Origin: Treponema sp.
GTDB lineage: Bacteria; Spirochaetota; Spirochaetia; Treponematales; Treponemataceae
Reading direction: 5' to 3'
Length of the DNA: 49,465 bases
Assembly: GCA_024696155.1 (NCBI GenBank)
Contig: JAILHD010000042.1
Location: forward strand, 1 to 49,465
A program made the translations under genes and the position numbers. How positions within the stretch are numbered: position 1 is the stretch's first letter; every line of letters starts with the position of its first letter. The notes beneath the pieces were generated by a model, which was given only the letters and a program-made list of their open reading frames with translations, was not told the origin of the DNA and searched no databases. Below, one piece after another: positions 7,772 to 16,258 of this stretch.

Positions 7772-8872
7772 ATGTATAGAATTTCCCAAGATAAAACCGT
7801 TACTTTTGAGCTCAACCTTAATAATTACAATATTAAAAGTTGTGAACCAGAGTTAATAGAAAGCGTTACTGTAACTGCAAGCTTTACCTGCTGGACTAAA
7901 AGATCTGATTTTGAAATGACTTTGAACAGCAGCGGTATCTGGACATTGAAAAAACCTTACGAAGAAGTTTCTGCACCAGGAAACAGTGGGTATCCGGAAT
8001 TCAGTTTTCTTATCTATTATAAAGACGGCAGTTTTGACTCCGTAACTGCAAAAACTCCGCTATCTGATTTTGCTGTGACTCAGAGAGTAACAAAAGAAAC
8101 CGAAAACTTTGGATATAATTTTTTAATTCTTTTAGATAAGACTGTACTTCCTTCCCTCAAAGAATCTGAAAAATATCTTGATAACATAGAAAAACTTTGT
8201 GACTATAATCTTAAAACCCCAGAAGATAGAGCGCGTATTTCAAATGTACGAAAGGTTCCAGAAACAAGCATGCTTTGGCGCGGCTATCATCCGTATAAAA
8301 AATCACGTCCGGCTTTTGACACAGAAAACACACGCATTAAACTTGTAAACAAGGCCCTCAAACAAAATAAAATCCGTTCTGTAATTACACTTTGTGGCGA
8401 TGAATCGTTGCAAAAAGAACTTGGGGAAAAGTTTTCACGCACAATGAAGAAAATCAGACGGGCGGGAAATCAACTGATTATAGATACTTCCTACGAAACT
8501 GTGTATTTTAATCCACTTTCCGAAGAATATAACAACACCGTACACCAGATAGTTCAGTTTATAATTACTCACCCTGCACCATTTTACATTCACTGCAGAC
8601 TGGGCTCTGATCGCACCGGAACTATGAGCAGTGTACTTGCAGCCCTTTGCGGTGCCACCTGGCAGCAAATTACGGAAGACTACAAAAAAACAACTCTTAC
8701 AGGATTTGGAGAATTCCGCAGCCCTCGCCTTCTGGAATATTCCTACATCAAAATGCTTGGTACTTCGCCCGCAGAAATTGCAGATTTGCAGGGGGCACTC
8801 AGCCGTTATTTTATAAACGCAGGAGTGCTTACCGCACAAGAAATTGAGCAGCTGCGCAAAAAACTGATTTAG
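7772..8872 (+). CDS. Tyrosine/dual-specificity phosphatase-like protein with N-terminal beta-sandwich domain
   Basis: Probable Cys-dependent phosphatase of the bacterial tyrosine-phosphatase group. The signature HCRLGSDRTG gives the C(X)5R loop with nucleophile Cys275 and Arg281, numbered from the ATG at 7772. Upstream, LWRGYHPYKKSRP (about 169-181) is the entry motif of these enzymes. Residues 1 to about 100 look like an immunoglobulin-like (E-set or CBM48-like) domain: TASFTCW, then NSSGIWTL, then PEFSFLIYYKDGSF, a pattern seen in starch- or glycogen-binding modules. I chose 7772 because AGAAGG lies just upstream; the in-frame ATG at 7721 coincides with the -35 element. No signal peptide, so probably cytoplasmic. 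The substrate could be protein, phosphoinositide or phospho-glucan; this is unresolved. It ends 2 bp from the convergent M16 gene. Confidence 0.78.
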   Translation: MYRISQDKTVTFELNLNNYNIKSCEPELIESVTVTASFTCWTKRSDFEMTLNSSGIWTLKKPYEEVSAPGNSGYPEFSFLIYYKDGSFDSVTAKTPLSDFAVTQRVTKETENFGYNFLILLDKTVLPSLKESEKYLDNIEKLCDYNLKTPEDRARISNVRKVPETSMLWRGYHPYKKSRPAFDTENTRIKLVNKALKQNKIRSVITLCGDESLQKELGEKFSRTMKKIRRAGNQLIIDTSYETVYFNPLSEEYNNTVHQIVQFIITHPAPFYIHCRLGSDRTGTMSSVLAALCGATWQQITEDYKKTTLTGFGEFRSPRLLEYSYIKMLGTSPAEIADLQGALSRYFINAGVLTAQEIEQLRKKLI

Positions 8873-8874
8873 TC

Positions 8875-11847
8875 CTACTTGATAAAATCAGTCATAATCA
8901 AATCAAAGTAATCTTTGTTTGCATAAATCTGTTCAGCAGTACCAACGGTTACTTTTACACCGTCTGTTTCCAGCAGCTTTAGAAGACGTGCAAATTCCAG
9001 AGCATCTTCTGATTTTGTAGCCTTTACCTGCTTCATGTATCTAAGAAGGCGATTTTCTTCATAATCGTGGCTTAAATATCTGCTGATTTTATTTCCTAAA
9101 CGCACAGAATTAGAAGCACCTTGCTGAAGTTCCGAATAAATTGAAGTAATATAACCGTCCAAATCTGCTTCAGAAATTTCTGCAGTATTTAAAAACTCTT
9201 CTGCCTGGCTAAATACCTTGTAAGTATTTGTGATTTCTGGATCGCGGTAAGAGCTAAGTTCAAGGCCTTCAGAAGAAATAGAACATCCGGCACCATAAGC
9301 CCCATACTTATAGCGCAGCTGAGGAAGAAGATATTTATCGCTAAGGAAAGAACTGATTACATAATATTTTGCGTCAAAATCCAAACTCCAGTCAGACGGA
9401 GTAACGGCATAATAACAGTAATTAGAGTTTCCGGGAACAATAACGGCAATTGATTTTGGAAGCGGGTCAGAATCTCCAAATACATTTTGAACAGACAGTT
9501 CCTCGTTGCCTAAAGTTTCTGCAAAGTTCTTTTCATATTTTAAGCTTTTTTCAATTTGCTTTTTATCACCAACACAGATAAAAGTCAGATTCTGGCGGTT
9601 ATAAAGGATTTTAAGACCTTCGTTGATTTTTACAATCAGCGCAGACATTTCGTCATCAGTCATCTGCGAAACTTTTTCCAAAAAATCCCAGTACTTAAAT
9701 CTGATTGCATAAAAACGTGCAGTATATGCAGGATGAGTTGTCACAAATGCAAGTTCACCCGCAATTCTTGGAGGATTAGCTCGATAGCTTTCTTTTTTTG
9801 ATTTTACATTTCGGCTTGCAACGCTTCTGATAGTCGCATAATCGGTAAGTTTTGTCTGAGTCAGCACTTCATGAATAAGTTCCAGAGTTTCAGGAAGTTT
9901 TTCGTTAAGACACATAAACTGACCAACTGAATAAATTCCTGTTCCGCCAGTTTTTTGTTCATCATTATGATTATAAAAGCATGTATAAAAAGAACTTGAA
10001 TACAAGGCAAGCATTAATTTTGTTTCAAGCTCGTCCAGAGTATATTTTTGGGTTGGCAGACTTTCCAAAAGAGAAAAATACAGCATTATCGGATGCAGAT
10101 ATTCTGCCGGCAATGTATTCATGTCAAACATTACAGAGGCAGAAACATACTGCGAGCCCGGATTTTCACCAAGAAGCACTCTAAATCCATCACTCTTGCG
10201 GTCAATAATAGAAACATCAGTTGCTTCTTCTGGAAGATTTTTTGCAGAAACAACTTTTACTTTATCAATCAGATTGATTTTTTCATTTTCAGAAATCCAT
10301 TCATTGTACTGTTTGTTATCTGCTATCAAATCATCAATCTGCTGCTTTGACATTGCGGCTTTTTTATCTGCAAAATATTTAGCAGTTTCTTCTGCCTTTT
10401 TTTCAGAAAGTCCTGCAACAGGCTTTGTAATTACAAGTACGCTCTGTTCTGGAGACGCAAGCAGCTTATTGGCAGTTGCCATAAGACTTTCTGGGGTAGA
10501 AGTTTTTGGGAGTTTTAAAAGATTATTTCTGTAAGTAACAATATTTACCGGATCATCAGAAATTGACCACAAAAATCCTGCAGAGCGCAAAGTCTGCACA
10601 CCATCCGGATTTTCTTCATCCAGGATTGTATCCATTTTAAAACCGTTGGCAAAAAGCTCGATATTTGTTTTATCAATTTTCTGGCGGCAAAGCTGATTTA
10701 CAGCTTCTTCAAAAATCTGTTTAAGTTCATCTTTGTCTTCTTCGTTTATATTTTCTACATAAAATTCATAATATGGATAACGACAGAAATTATTAAAACC
10801 GCAGTAATAATTGGCATTTGGAAAACGTTCTTTCATTGTCTGACCAAGCCATGAAGATTCTTTACCAAGATAATTATTGATAACGCGAAGGTCATTAAAA
10901 TTTTCTGGAGTAGCGTCCGGCAAGGTAAAGTTGTACGATAATATAGAAGAATTTACTGTCTGTGTATCTTTTGAAACAGGGAATTCAAAAGTCTGTTCGC
11001 GGTGCCCTTCCCATTTCTGATAGAAAGTATCAGACAAATCCGTATGAGTTCGTTCGTACTTTGAAAGAAATTCATCATCAAAATATTTTAAGAAGCGTTC
11101 AACATTAAGCTTACCGTAAAGATAAATCACCATATTAGAAGGCTGATAATACTTTTTATGATAATCTTTTACATCCTGCCAGGTTACCTTAAGAATATCT
11201 TCTGGTTTTCCGCCAGTAATAAAACTGTCTGTACTCTGCGGAAAAAGCACTTTTCTTAAATTATAATAGTGGAAGGTTCCCTTATTCGACATTGAACCCA
11301 AAAGCTCGTTATAAACAGCACCAGTTGCTGTAATCTGCTCATCCGGTGAATTCAAAACAAAACGAACTGCCTCGCGCTTAAGGTCATTCTTCTGGGTAAG
11401 AACAATCGGGTCAAAAACACCGTTCATGTAAACATCAAGGCTTGTAAAAAGCTGTTCTTCAGAAAGCGAGCCCATCGGGTAACAGGTAAAATTCTGATAA
11501 GTAAGCGCATTCATAAAAGTGTTGTAAGTCTGCGCTCCCATCTGGAAAAATAGATTTGAACTTGGATACTTGTTTGAGCCTGCAAGGCAGGAATGTTCAA
11601 AAATATGCGGAAGACCAACATCATCATAAGAACGGGTCTGGAACGCAAGATTAAAAGCACGGTTTGTATCGTTATTTTTAAACCACACAAGGCGGGCACC
11701 AGATTTTACATGCTCATAATATATCACCTGAGTTCCCGGCGTATATTTGTAAGTTTTTAGCTGACGAAAGCCAAAAGTTTCTTTTGAAAAACAAAGGCTC
11801 GTAAATAAAGCAAAAACAGCAAGTAAAAAAATACGTTTAGTTTTCAT
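8875..11847 (-). CDS. Secreted M16C zinc metallopeptidase (PreP/insulinase family), copy 1
   Basis: Degrades unfolded peptides inside a closed chamber formed by two halves. A signal sequence (residues 1 to about 21, with Cys19 a possible lipobox) indicates export. The inverted zinc motif HIFEH gives His81, Glu84 and His85, and Glu181 in GAVYNELLG is the third ligand. The first half reads like human PreP: GLPHIFEHSCLAGSNKYP, then LDVYMNGVFDP, then KREAVRF. The 990-residue length matches the two-half M16C form. The start overlaps the preceding coiled-coil gene by 11 bp, so it is the last gene of the nuclease/ATPase operon. A close paralogue of almost the same length lies at 32476-35466. Chamber entry and substrate are unknown. 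Confidence 0.92.
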   Translation of the reverse strand: MKTKRIFLLAVFALFTSLCFSKETFGFRQLKTYKYTPGTQVIYYEHVKSGARLVWFKNNDTNRAFNLAFQTRSYDDVGLPHIFEHSCLAGSNKYPSSNLFFQMGAQTYNTFMNALTYQNFTCYPMGSLSEEQLFTSLDVYMNGVFDPIVLTQKNDLKREAVRFVLNSPDEQITATGAVYNELLGSMSNKGTFHYYNLRKVLFPQSTDSFITGGKPEDILKVTWQDVKDYHKKYYQPSNMVIYLYGKLNVERFLKYFDDEFLSKYERTHTDLSDTFYQKWEGHREQTFEFPVSKDTQTVNSSILSYNFTLPDATPENFNDLRVINNYLGKESSWLGQTMKERFPNANYYCGFNNFCRYPYYEFYVENINEEDKDELKQIFEEAVNQLCRQKIDKTNIELFANGFKMDTILDEENPDGVQTLRSAGFLWSISDDPVNIVTYRNNLLKLPKTSTPESLMATANKLLASPEQSVLVITKPVAGLSEKKAEETAKYFADKKAAMSKQQIDDLIADNKQYNEWISENEKINLIDKVKVVSAKNLPEEATDVSIIDRKSDGFRVLLGENPGSQYVSASVMFDMNTLPAEYLHPIMLYFSLLESLPTQKYTLDELETKLMLALYSSSFYTCFYNHNDEQKTGGTGIYSVGQFMCLNEKLPETLELIHEVLTQTKLTDYATIRSVASRNVKSKKESYRANPPRIAGELAFVTTHPAYTARFYAIRFKYWDFLEKVSQMTDDEMSALIVKINEGLKILYNRQNLTFICVGDKKQIEKSLKYEKNFAETLGNEELSVQNVFGDSDPLPKSIAVIVPGNSNYCYYAVTPSDWSLDFDAKYYVISSFLSDKYLLPQLRYKYGAYGAGCSISSEGLELSSYRDPEITNTYKVFSQAEEFLNTAEISEADLDGYITSIYSELQQGASNSVRLGNKISRYLSHDYEENRLLRYMKQVKATKSEDALEFARLLKLLETDGVKVTVGTAEQIYANKDYFDLIMTDFIK

Positions 11848-12259
11848 TTTTTATCTCCGAAAGTTTTTTATTTATAAGATCCAGTTCCTGTCTGGCCTTT
11901 TCTGTCTGAGAATTAAGATCATCTTCCTCTTCTACAGCTGCAGAAATCTGCTGATTATGAAGGTCTGTAAGAAGTGTTTCCAGTTCATTTTTCTGTTTTT
12001 TAAGGTCTGCTACAAACTTTGGAGGACGCCCACCCTTTTTGCCGTTTTCGCGGCTGGCGGCAATCTTGGCATTACTTTTGGAAGTTCCATTGTATTTATA
12101 AAGCATACTAATCCAAAGCTTTAGGTTTTGTAATTCCGACTTCATCTGTTCGCAAAGAAGAGCGCCCTCTCCCTCTGCTGCAGGAGCTTCACTTAACTTT
12201 CTCTGGATTTCTTCCAGACGGGCAATACTTTTTTTTATTTCTTCAGTTTTTCTGGACAT
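11837..12259 (-). CDS. Coiled-coil protein with a GRPPK (AT-hook-like) motif, function unknown
   Basis: I do not recognise a named family. The 140 residues from the ATG at 12259 are highly charged. Helical, probably coiled-coil stretches lie at both ends (about 5-55 and 85-140), joined by a basic linker KKGGRPPKF that resembles an AT-hook DNA-binding loop. GGAGGT ends 5 nt before this ATG, which decides the start over an in-frame TTG at 12271. It begins 19 bp after the SMC-like ATPase and overlaps the M16 gene, so it is co-transcribed with both. A DNA-associated accessory factor for the ATPase/nuclease pair is possible, but that is inference from position and the basic motif only. Confidence 0.7.
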   Translation of the reverse strand: MSRKTEEIKKSIARLEEIQRKLSEAPAAEGEGALLCEQMKSELQNLKLWISMLYKYNGTSKSNAKIAASRENGKKGGRPPKFVADLKKQKNELETLLTDLHNQQISAAVEEEDDLNSQTEKARQELDLINKKLSEIKNEN

Positions 12260-12278
12260 CCAGACCTCCAAACTTTTT

Positions 12279-14711
12279 TTATTTTACTTCGCGGCTCTTA
12301 TGGCAGGCAAAATACAAAAGCTGTTTTTCCTTAGACATTTCTTTTAAAAGCTCCAGCGCGTGAGGAACTTTTTCATCATCAAGATTTACAAACGGGTCAT
12401 CAAGAATTACAGGCGGCTTAACCTCCTTAAACAAGGCATCCACAAGCGCCATGCGTGAACAGAAATTCACAAGGTCTTTGTAACCGTCGCTCAAAAAATC
12501 ACTTGCACGGAGTTTACCATTTTCGTCAACGCAGACTTTAAGATTTGTATCGATTACAAGTTTTGAAGCAGTTTTCCCGGCACGATCAATCAAGTTCAGA
12601 TATTTTGCAAAACCTTCCTTCATCGGGTCGCTGTAATTTGCATCAAGTTTTTCTTTGGCCTTTGTAAGAAAATCAATAGTCTGCAAAAAGGTTTCATATT
12701 CTGCAGATTTTTCCTGTTTAGAAACTGTAAGACGGTCTATTTCGGTTTCTATATCATCTTTTTTTTCTATTAGAGAATTATTGTCGTTTACCTTCTTTTG
12801 GTAACCGGCACACAAAGTAACCATGTCGTTTATCTGATTATTGATTGCTTCAAGCGTGCCCCTAAGCTCATCGTTCGAATGCAAAGGCTTTTCTATCGCG
12901 CCCAAAGCCTTTACATCATTTGCAGGATTCTGCTCAAATGCAGACACCTTTGCCTCAGTTGCAGCAATCAATGCTTGTGCATTTTTTAAGTCGTTAATCT
13001 TATTGTGAAGTTCCTGCACCTGTGCCGAAAAGTCCTGAGTTTTTTCTGTTTTATACTGCGAAAGAATCTGAAGCAGTCTTTCCTTTTTTTCTGCCAAAAG
13101 CTGTGCATTCTGACTTGCAGAATTTACGCGTTTTTCCAGCTCTGAAAGTTTGTTCATTTTTTCATTCAGAATCTGAATCTCGGCTGGCACAGAAGAAATA
13201 TCGTCTGTTTTGCAAAAGCGTTTTACAAAAGTACGGAGTTCAGTTTCATATTCCTGTACCATTTTTGGCTGACTTTGAAGCCAGTTAAAATATTCTGTAG
13301 ACTTCTGCAAAAGTTTGGAATATCGGTCAAAGGCAATTCGCTTTTGAATTATTTCTTCCATAATATTAGGATTTGATTTTGCGCCGATTCGCAAGGCAAC
13401 AACGCTAAGCACAAAAAACAAAACTGCAAGTCCAAACGCAGTTCCGCCAGCAAATACCGGCATTTTCTGCATAAAGCAGAACGCTCCGCCCAGGGCACTT
13501 ACAAAGCCCAGAACAAGGAATGCGGCAAACAAAACAACCTTTCCCCCAGATTTTGTATTTTTCTGTTCATTTTGGTTTTCAATTTCTTCTCTGGTTTTGT
13601 CGCCAAACTGCTGTTTTAATTCTTTAAATTCGGCTTCTTCTGCCGCAATGAGTTTTTTCTCACCTTCAAGCTGCTTAAACTTTTTATACTCAGCATCAGT
13701 TTTTAAGCAGGCTTCAATCTGAGACTTTTGAGGCACATCTCCGCCAAAGTAATTTTTAAGACTTTCGTACTGGTCTTTTTCTGACTGAGTAATCTGGCCC
13801 GTTCTTAAGTTTGATTCTATGGTGGTGTAGGCACTGGAAATTTCATCAATGGCCTTTAAAACCTTTACATCAGGAACTTTGCCGTTAAAAAAATCCTCCA
13901 GAGCGTCTTTTGCTTTTTTTGCTTCTTCTGTATCTTTTTTTAGCTGCTCGTAGCGGATTTTTGCTTCGTATTTTGCAGCAATGGCAAGTTCATCAGAAGT
14001 CTTTTTTTGCACAGCCCTTAATTTTTCTATTTCTGACTGAGCGGCTTTTATCTTTTTTCCAAATTCTTCGTTCTGAACTGTCTTTGATTTTATTTCATCA
14101 AGAATTCCGCGATCATAATCAATCTGATTCTGAAATTCGTTAATTAAACCGCCAGCGCCTTTTTTGGCTTTTATTGCAGTTGCCTTTTTGTCCAGAACCT
14201 GAACAGCCTTATCAAAAGAAGCAACATCGCCCGCTTCTATAAGATTATTTAGACGTGCAGAAATATCTGTAGAACCTGCAGGAGATTCGCCAAGTACAAC
14301 GTGAACACTGCGGCCATAAGTTTCCCGGTTGATTCCAAAAAGTTCAGTTCCAAGGTCAGAAGAAAAATCAGCGCAGGGACGGTTAGTTTTTAAATCACGT
14401 AGTTCAAAGGTATCGTCATTTTTTTTGGGGCCAAAAGTTCTGGTAACAAGATAGTCTTTACCATTGTAAGAAAAAGCAAGACTTCCGCCGTAAACTCCAC
14501 CCTGCCACGGGGCATATTTAAGTTTTTCGTTTTTTTCTAAATCCCTGGAAGTTGTATATTCCATGCCGTAAAACATGGCTTTTATAAAAACCGAAAGTGT
14601 GGTTTTTCCCCAGCCGTTTTCATGGATAAATGAATTCAAACCTTTTTTAAAATCAACTTCAAGATTGCTGAATTTTCCAAAATTTATGATATGAGCTTTT
14701 ATAAGTTCCAT
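12279..14711 (-). CDS. YhaN/SbcC-like SMC-type ATPase with a membrane hairpin
   Basis: Large subunit of a Rad50/SbcC-like nuclease complex. The N-terminus has the ABC-type start HIINFGKFSNL and a Walker A loop HENGWGKTT (Lys36). Two long coiled-coil arms flank a centre that holds two membrane-length hydrophobic helices at about 380-440, as in Firmicutes YhaN rather than SbcC. The C-terminus carries the signature region LSDGYKDLVNFCSRMAL and a Walker B strand VILDDPFVNLDD. At 810 residues it is in the YhaN range. The start shares one base with the end of the metallophosphoesterase gene, so both are translated as a pair. Expected role: DNA end processing or repair close to the membrane. The precise YhaN assignment is by architecture, not by search. 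Confidence 0.86.
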   Translation of the reverse strand: MELIKAHIINFGKFSNLEVDFKKGLNSFIHENGWGKTTLSVFIKAMFYGMEYTTSRDLEKNEKLKYAPWQGGVYGGSLAFSYNGKDYLVTRTFGPKKNDDTFELRDLKTNRPCADFSSDLGTELFGINRETYGRSVHVVLGESPAGSTDISARLNNLIEAGDVASFDKAVQVLDKKATAIKAKKGAGGLINEFQNQIDYDRGILDEIKSKTVQNEEFGKKIKAAQSEIEKLRAVQKKTSDELAIAAKYEAKIRYEQLKKDTEEAKKAKDALEDFFNGKVPDVKVLKAIDEISSAYTTIESNLRTGQITQSEKDQYESLKNYFGGDVPQKSQIEACLKTDAEYKKFKQLEGEKKLIAAEEAEFKELKQQFGDKTREEIENQNEQKNTKSGGKVVLFAAFLVLGFVSALGGAFCFMQKMPVFAGGTAFGLAVLFFVLSVVALRIGAKSNPNIMEEIIQKRIAFDRYSKLLQKSTEYFNWLQSQPKMVQEYETELRTFVKRFCKTDDISSVPAEIQILNEKMNKLSELEKRVNSASQNAQLLAEKKERLLQILSQYKTEKTQDFSAQVQELHNKINDLKNAQALIAATEAKVSAFEQNPANDVKALGAIEKPLHSNDELRGTLEAINNQINDMVTLCAGYQKKVNDNNSLIEKKDDIETEIDRLTVSKQEKSAEYETFLQTIDFLTKAKEKLDANYSDPMKEGFAKYLNLIDRAGKTASKLVIDTNLKVCVDENGKLRASDFLSDGYKDLVNFCSRMALVDALFKEVKPPVILDDPFVNLDDEKVPHALELLKEMSKEKQLLYFACHKSREVK

Positions 14712-15787
14712 CAGCCTAGTCTCCCAGCCAGAGCCTTAATTCCGGTCATTATGATTTGTGATTTTTTTTCTTCTGTCAGATTTTTCTGCGCCTTTACCAT
14801 GCGGATAAATTCGCCTTTGAGAGAAACATCTTTTTCGTATTTTTCGTAATCAATTTTAGGTTCAGTTTTGTCTTTAAAACGGATATAAAAAAAGTTTGAA
14901 GCAAGCGCATTCTGGTAAGATTCAGCTTCAATTTCAGTTTCTTCAGAAATTTCACCTGTCAAATCCACCTGTACAATATCCTGAGTGGAAATGCCTGTAA
15001 GTTTTGCTTCGCACGCCTTTAAAACATCGTTGTAAGACATTGAGCCAGCCAGCGGAACTTCCACCTCGTGAATTACGCGCTGAGAATTTTCTATGAACTT
15101 TGATTCAACCTTGCCGCCTTCTATATTTAATAGAACAAAACCCTTTTTACCGCATTCGTCAAAACCACGGCCTTCAAGACAGCCCGAATAGCACCATACA
15201 CCACGGCTATCAAGTTTTTCTTTTCTGTAATTATGAATGTGCCCAAGAGCAAGATAATCAATATTCTGATTTGTGAGTTTTGGAAGAGAAATATCTGGCG
15301 CTCCGTCTTTTGCAGAATATTCTGCAATCTGACCGTGAAGAACAACAATATTAACCTTTTGAACGTCCAGATTCAGTTCGCTGTATGCCTTAGAAGGAAT
15401 TGAATCCCCAAATTCATGTCCAAAAATTTCTACATCATCATATGAATACGAAGTCCAGGAATCTTTATTAAAGGTTTTAAAATTTGGATAAGTTTCTTCT
15501 ATATAATAGGCTTCATCGTGGTTACCTCGAAGATATAAAAAGTCAATCTGCGGGGCTTTAGAAATAATGTAAAAAAGACGGTTTTTAAGATTTTTGTGCT
15601 GGTTTTCTTTTGTATCAAAAAGGTCGCCCGCAATGATGATGGCACGGACACCGTTATGTAAAGCAAAATCCACCATGCGTCCAAAAGCATCTACAATTTC
15701 TTCCCTACGCTTATTTGCCAGTTCTTTGGTAAAATGCGTACCCATTTTAGAATCTGCATGAATGTCTGCACAATGAATAATTTTCAT
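14711..15787 (-). CDS. YhaO/SbcD-like metallophosphoesterase (DNA repair exonuclease)
   Basis: Mre11/SbcD-type nuclease subunit, partner of the SMC-like ATPase encoded next. All calcineurin-fold metal motifs are present: CADIHAD (start), AGDLFD, RGNHDEA, VVLHGQ, and LGHIHNY. The 358 residues include a C-terminal region after about 240 that would hold the ATPase-docking and capping parts. The promoter lies over the end of the OhrR-type gene and its -10 is 6 nt from the ATG with no ribosome site, suggesting a leaderless transcript. The gene leads a four-gene run with the ATPase, coiled-coil protein and M16 protease. The link to the protease may be only transcriptional. Confidence 0.88.
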   Translation of the reverse strand: MKIIHCADIHADSKMGTHFTKELANKRREEIVDAFGRMVDFALHNGVRAIIIAGDLFDTKENQHKNLKNRLFYIISKAPQIDFLYLRGNHDEAYYIEETYPNFKTFNKDSWTSYSYDDVEIFGHEFGDSIPSKAYSELNLDVQKVNIVVLHGQIAEYSAKDGAPDISLPKLTNQNIDYLALGHIHNYRKEKLDSRGVWCYSGCLEGRGFDECGKKGFVLLNIEGGKVESKFIENSQRVIHEVEVPLAGSMSYNDVLKACEAKLTGISTQDIVQVDLTGEISEETEIEAESYQNALASNFFYIRFKDKTEPKIDYEKYEKDVSLKGEFIRMVKAQKNLTEEKKSQIIMTGIKALAGRLG

Positions 15788-15793
15788 ATATTC

Positions 15794-15822
15794 ATTGTAG
15801 CAAACCTGTAAAAACTAGCCAA
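15794..15822 (-). promoter_or_regulatory. Promoter of the yhaO-like operon, 6 nt from the start codon
   Basis: TTGGCT (15817-15822), 17 bp, TACAAT (15794-15799), then GAATAT and ATG. No Shine-Dalgarno sequence fits between, so initiation at or next to the A of ATG is expected. The -35 overlaps the stop codon of the upstream regulator gene. Confidence 0.6.
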
Positions 15823-16258
15823 TAATTTTATATAAGATTTTGTAAAGGAAGTCTGTCTCCTCTTTTGAAAGTTTTACGCAACTTGCCATCTTTTGTGGAA
15901 CAGCAAGAGCCTTATCTTTAAGAGCCGCGCCCTCAGGTGTGATTGCAACCATTACAATGCGTTCGTCATTTTTACTGCGGGTACGGCATAAAAGGTTCTT
16001 TTTTTCCATTGATTTTAAGAGCGGAGAAAGAGTACCTGTGTCCAAAAAAAGCCGGCTTCCAAGTTCGGTTACCTTAAGCTCTTTTTCTTCCCATAAAACC
16101 ATCATTACGATGTACTGGGTGTAGGTCAGATCCAGCTCTTTTAATACCGGCGTATATTTGCGAAGGATTTCGCGAGATGCCGCATACAATGGAAAGCAAA
16201 GCTGATTTTTTAGTAAAAGGCAATCATATTTTGATGATTCATTTTGTGTGTCACTCAT
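15815..16258 (-). CDS. ohrR: MarR/OhrR-type peroxide-sensing repressor
   Basis: Winged-helix repressor that senses organic hydroperoxides through a cysteine. The OhrR signature LLLKNQLCFPLYAA places the reactive Cys21, as in Bacillus OhrR. The tyrosine-bearing helix TYTQYIVMMVLWE and the wing (LFLDTGTLSPLLKSMEKKNL, then SKNDERI) follow. Length 147 is normal. A second cysteine (Cys13) lies nearby. The ATG at 16258 overlaps the flavoprotein stop by 4 bp, so it is the last gene of the gpx operon, which it probably represses through the palindrome at 17771-17790. No ohr (organic hydroperoxide reductase) gene is in the window; the GPx appears to take that place. Confidence 0.88.
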   Translation of the reverse strand: MSDTQNESSKYDCLLLKNQLCFPLYAASREILRKYTPVLKELDLTYTQYIVMMVLWEEKELKVTELGSRLFLDTGTLSPLLKSMEKKNLLCRTRSKNDERIVMVAITPEGAALKDKALAVPQKMASCVKLSKEETDFLYKILYKIIG

